NCBI GenBank assembly: GCA_008931825.1
Contig: QXVZ01024112.1
Coordinates: 1-38,404, forward strand
DNA length: 38,404 nucleotides
Reading direction: 5' to 3'
From: Phallusia fumigata
Taxonomy: Eukaryota > Chordata > Ascidiacea > Phlebobranchia > Ascidiidae
The notes beneath the pieces are model-generated. The model was not told where the DNA came from. It did no database searches and saw only the letters and a program-made list of their open reading frames with translations. Shown one piece after another: positions 37,001 to 38,404 of this stretch (the first letter of the stretch is position 1; every line of letters starts with the position of its first letter). The translations under genes were made by a program, and so were the position numbers.

Positions 37001-38127
37001 AAAGGTCACTGCAGGTCAAACTACGGGTTAGTGTGACTGTGGGGTTTAATTAATGCTTTTGACATTGAGATTGAAATTGACATGATGTAAGATTTAGTAA
37101 AATTACAAATTGAAATCTTTTCTTTTTGTTTAAATTTTTAAACTGATTTTTAAAACGTTCACGCCCTAAAAACATCACTTCTATTCAGAAATTGCATGTG
37201 TGTGGGGGGGGATATGTTTATGCTAGCAGAAACAATCATGTGATAAAATGCCAAGGGATTAGGGACCCAATATAAAGGGGGTTTTGAATATCCAATGTAA
37301 TAAAAGAAATGGTGTATGTGGAGAACATCACTTTGAGGTGGTAGTGTATGTGGAATGAAAATATGGAAAACGCCACCCCTCTAGTTTTTGAAACATGTTT
37401 GGGGCCATGTGACTAAACCAGGTGGCCACACAGCCACTTGCGGCCGAAGATACTATTTAATTTGCCGTGCACATGTATTTTAAGTATATGTATTGATGAA
37501 AGCACTTCGGCTGAATAAAAAAACATGTAAAAGGAAGGGAGCATAGGCATCGATTTAGGGGTAACTGGGGTGTAGGGATGTTCAAAGTAGAATATATCGA
37601 ATCCTGATTCAAATCCGAGCAGATTCGAATCCAAATTTGCCGTTTTATCAGGTAATTGGAACCAATATTATTTCATCAAAAACAGCAGTAAACACTAAAC
37701 GTCTGCCTTTTGAGTGAATGCGATTGACATTTACAGACGCAACAGCGCTATTTGTTTCCTTGTTGTTAGCAAATACTAAACTGTGCAAGTTCAATGTGAC
37801 AGTTAATAATAACATCGCATGATGTTGTCTATTCATTATAATGGCTACCACCCAAGAAAGTTCCAGTGGGGTGGCCGCCACACCTACCACCCCAGGAATC
37901 ACCGCCTATGTATGAGTGTACATAAAATTTGAAAATTACTGTCCTAATAGTCAATTTTTTATAGAATGTGTGGCCACTGGTCCCCCCTATAAGAAACTTT
38001 AAAATGGCATAAAGTTTCTGTCTTTTACATTTTAGTTGAAGATGTAAGTGATGTGATAAAACCTAAGAAAAAAGAAACAGAGCCAAAAAAAGAAGGAGAA
38101 CCACCAGAGAAAGTTGAAGAAAATGTC
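34009..38127 (+). CDS. CDV3: CDV3 homologue, 5' part (continues past the window)
   Basis: Exon 34009-34123 begins at the first ATG after an acceptor and codes for 38 residues: an acidic start, then G-S-L-D-S-F-F-K-K-K-D-K-K-G-K-K-K, matching the conserved S-L-D-x-F-F-x-K-x-D-K-K-K-K start of CDV3. The donor (GGTATAAT) is phase 1. Exon 38036-38127 follows in phase 1 and adds about 30 Lys/Glu/Pro-rich residues, ending in a phase-0 donor GTGAGT. The remaining exons lie beyond 38404. CDV3 is a small, abundant, largely disordered cytoplasmic protein of poorly known function. The assignment rests on the short N-terminal motif, so it is likely but not certain. The 3.9-kb intron is unusually long for this region. 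Confidence 0.7.
34498..34565. repeat. Dispersed repeat pair, copy 1
   Basis: 68 bp starting GAGTTTGTTTCCATGTTTTG align without gaps to 35911-35978, with about ten differences. Both copies lie in the CDV3 intron in the same orientation, and similarity may extend outward. Confidence 0.75.
34988..35139 (+). other. Exon-like open frame in the CDV3 intron
   Basis: A strong acceptor (TTTTTTTCAG, ending 34987) opens a frame that, with the phase-1 Gly/Glu codon of CDV3 exon 1, reads E-L-Y-R-L-T-I-E-L-Y-D-Y and on through a C-A-Y-C-T-V-S-M-R-K-D-R motif to a donor-like GAG|GTAAAA at 35139/35140; read through, it stays open to a TGA at about 35219. Using the donor would put exon 38036 out of frame and cause an early stop. 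It may be an alternative 3' exon, a separate gene's exon or a transposon fossil. No family was recognised. Confidence 0.35.
35237..35415. repeat. Exact 89-bp duplication around a single N (assembly scar)
   Basis: 35237-35325 and 35327-35415 are identical over 89 bp and are separated only by the N at 35326. This is the only N in the window. An unmerged overlap between two contigs is the simplest explanation. Confidence 0.9.
35911..35978. repeat. Dispersed repeat pair, copy 2
   Basis: Partner of 34498-34565. Around it the phrases CACTG(T/A)CAACTTTTTACCCC and CATCGGTT recur several times (35810-36040), so this part of the CDV3 intron is built from short repeated blocks. Confidence 0.7.
36028..36122. 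repeat. Tandem duplication, 46 bp and 49 bp
   Basis: 36028-36073 and 36074-36122 both begin ATCGGTTTACCCACAGG and end TTTAATCAGCAAT. The second copy has three extra bases after TGTG(T)AAT. It is a recent tandem duplication in the CDV3 intron. Confidence 0.85.
36123..37540. other. CDV3 intron, nothing recognised
   Basis: About 1.4 kb of AT-rich intron. A short plus-strand frame (36608-36802) begins with a hydrophobic stretch but lacks any further support. Confidence 0.5.
37542..37911. mobile_element. Candidate MITE with CATAGGC ends
   Basis: The left end CATAGGCATCGATTTAGGGG and the right end ...CCAGGAATCACCGCCTATG are imperfect inverted repeats. The core (37572-37830) is related to 19772-19990, and the left-end sequence GCATAGGCATCGATTT returns at 38325-38340, at the window edge. 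Together these suggest a mobile family of about 370 bp. Target-site duplications were not identified. Confidence 0.5.
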
Positions 38128-38324
38128 GTGAGTTCAACAAATAGCTTAAAAACTATTTCTGTTGTAATTTTTCAATTGTGAACTGTCAATGAAAGTGGTG
38201 AAATCACTACTTGTTTTAAAAATAATGGCCAATAGGATTATCTTGCAGCTCTGCTTACACGAGACTGATAATTGTTGGGTTGGGGTTAAACAAACGATTC
38301 TATTTCATTTAACTAGCTTGTTGC

Positions 38325-38404
38325 ATAGGCATCGATTTTTTTTGTCAAAGTTTTTTCATGTGGGGTGGCGAAATTATCAAATCCAAGAAATTTGTGTTGC
38401 TTGC
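38325..38404. repeat. Start of another CATAGGC-type repeat, cut by the window end
   Basis: GCATAGGCATCGATTT at 38325-38340 is identical to the left end at 37541-37556; a TGGGGTGGCG-like stretch follows, as in the earlier copy. Confidence 0.5.

Overview
This window looks like nuclear DNA from a tunicate of the Ciona type. The genes have many short exons joined by small GT-AG introns (often 50-70 bp), the intergenic DNA is AT-rich, gene packing is dense, short hAT-like elements are scattered through it, and the encoded proteins are chordate-type families (PEA3-class ETS factor, ANKRD11/12, CDV3, family-31 glycosyltransferase). The organism call is inference. All exon models were read by eye. 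Each junction was accepted only if it had GT/AG borders and the codon phase carried through; coordinates may be off by a base or two.

Layout. (1) 14-11391, plus strand: the 3' part of a very large gene made almost only of fibronectin type III (FN3) domains, about 22 of them, interrupted near the end by a non-FN3 linker with a furin-like basic site. (2) 11694-13405, minus strand: a complete five-exon beta-1,3-galactosyl/GlcNAc-transferase-like gene (GT31, 297 aa), tail-to-tail with the FN3 gene and with overlapping 3' ends. (3) 14254-20217, minus strand: a complete twelve-exon ANKRD11/ANKRD12 homologue (1236 aa). (4) 22391-28869, minus strand: a complete thirteen-exon ETS factor of the PEA3/ETV1-ETV4-ETV5 subfamily (824 aa). 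(5) 29416-29634, minus strand: a probable terminal exon of an unidentified, perhaps membrane, protein. (6) 34009-38127 and beyond, plus strand: the first two coding exons of a CDV3 homologue, split by a 3.9 kb intron full of repeats and containing an assembly scar (89-bp exact duplication around a single N).

The genes do not form a pathway or operon. They are ordinary neighbours: an extracellular or cell-surface protein, a Golgi enzyme, a chromatin co-regulator, an FGF/ERK-type transcription factor and a cytoplasmic protein.

The least expected signals are these: an extreme, patchy excess of the palindrome TGACGTCA (about 50 hand-counted copies, in coding sequence in more than one frame and in introns, but none in the ANKRD gene or the right-hand 9 kb); twelve FN3 half-domain exons of exactly 78 nt; and several small transposons with readable ends, including one nested in a second repeat whose empty-site version lies 10 kb away in the same window.
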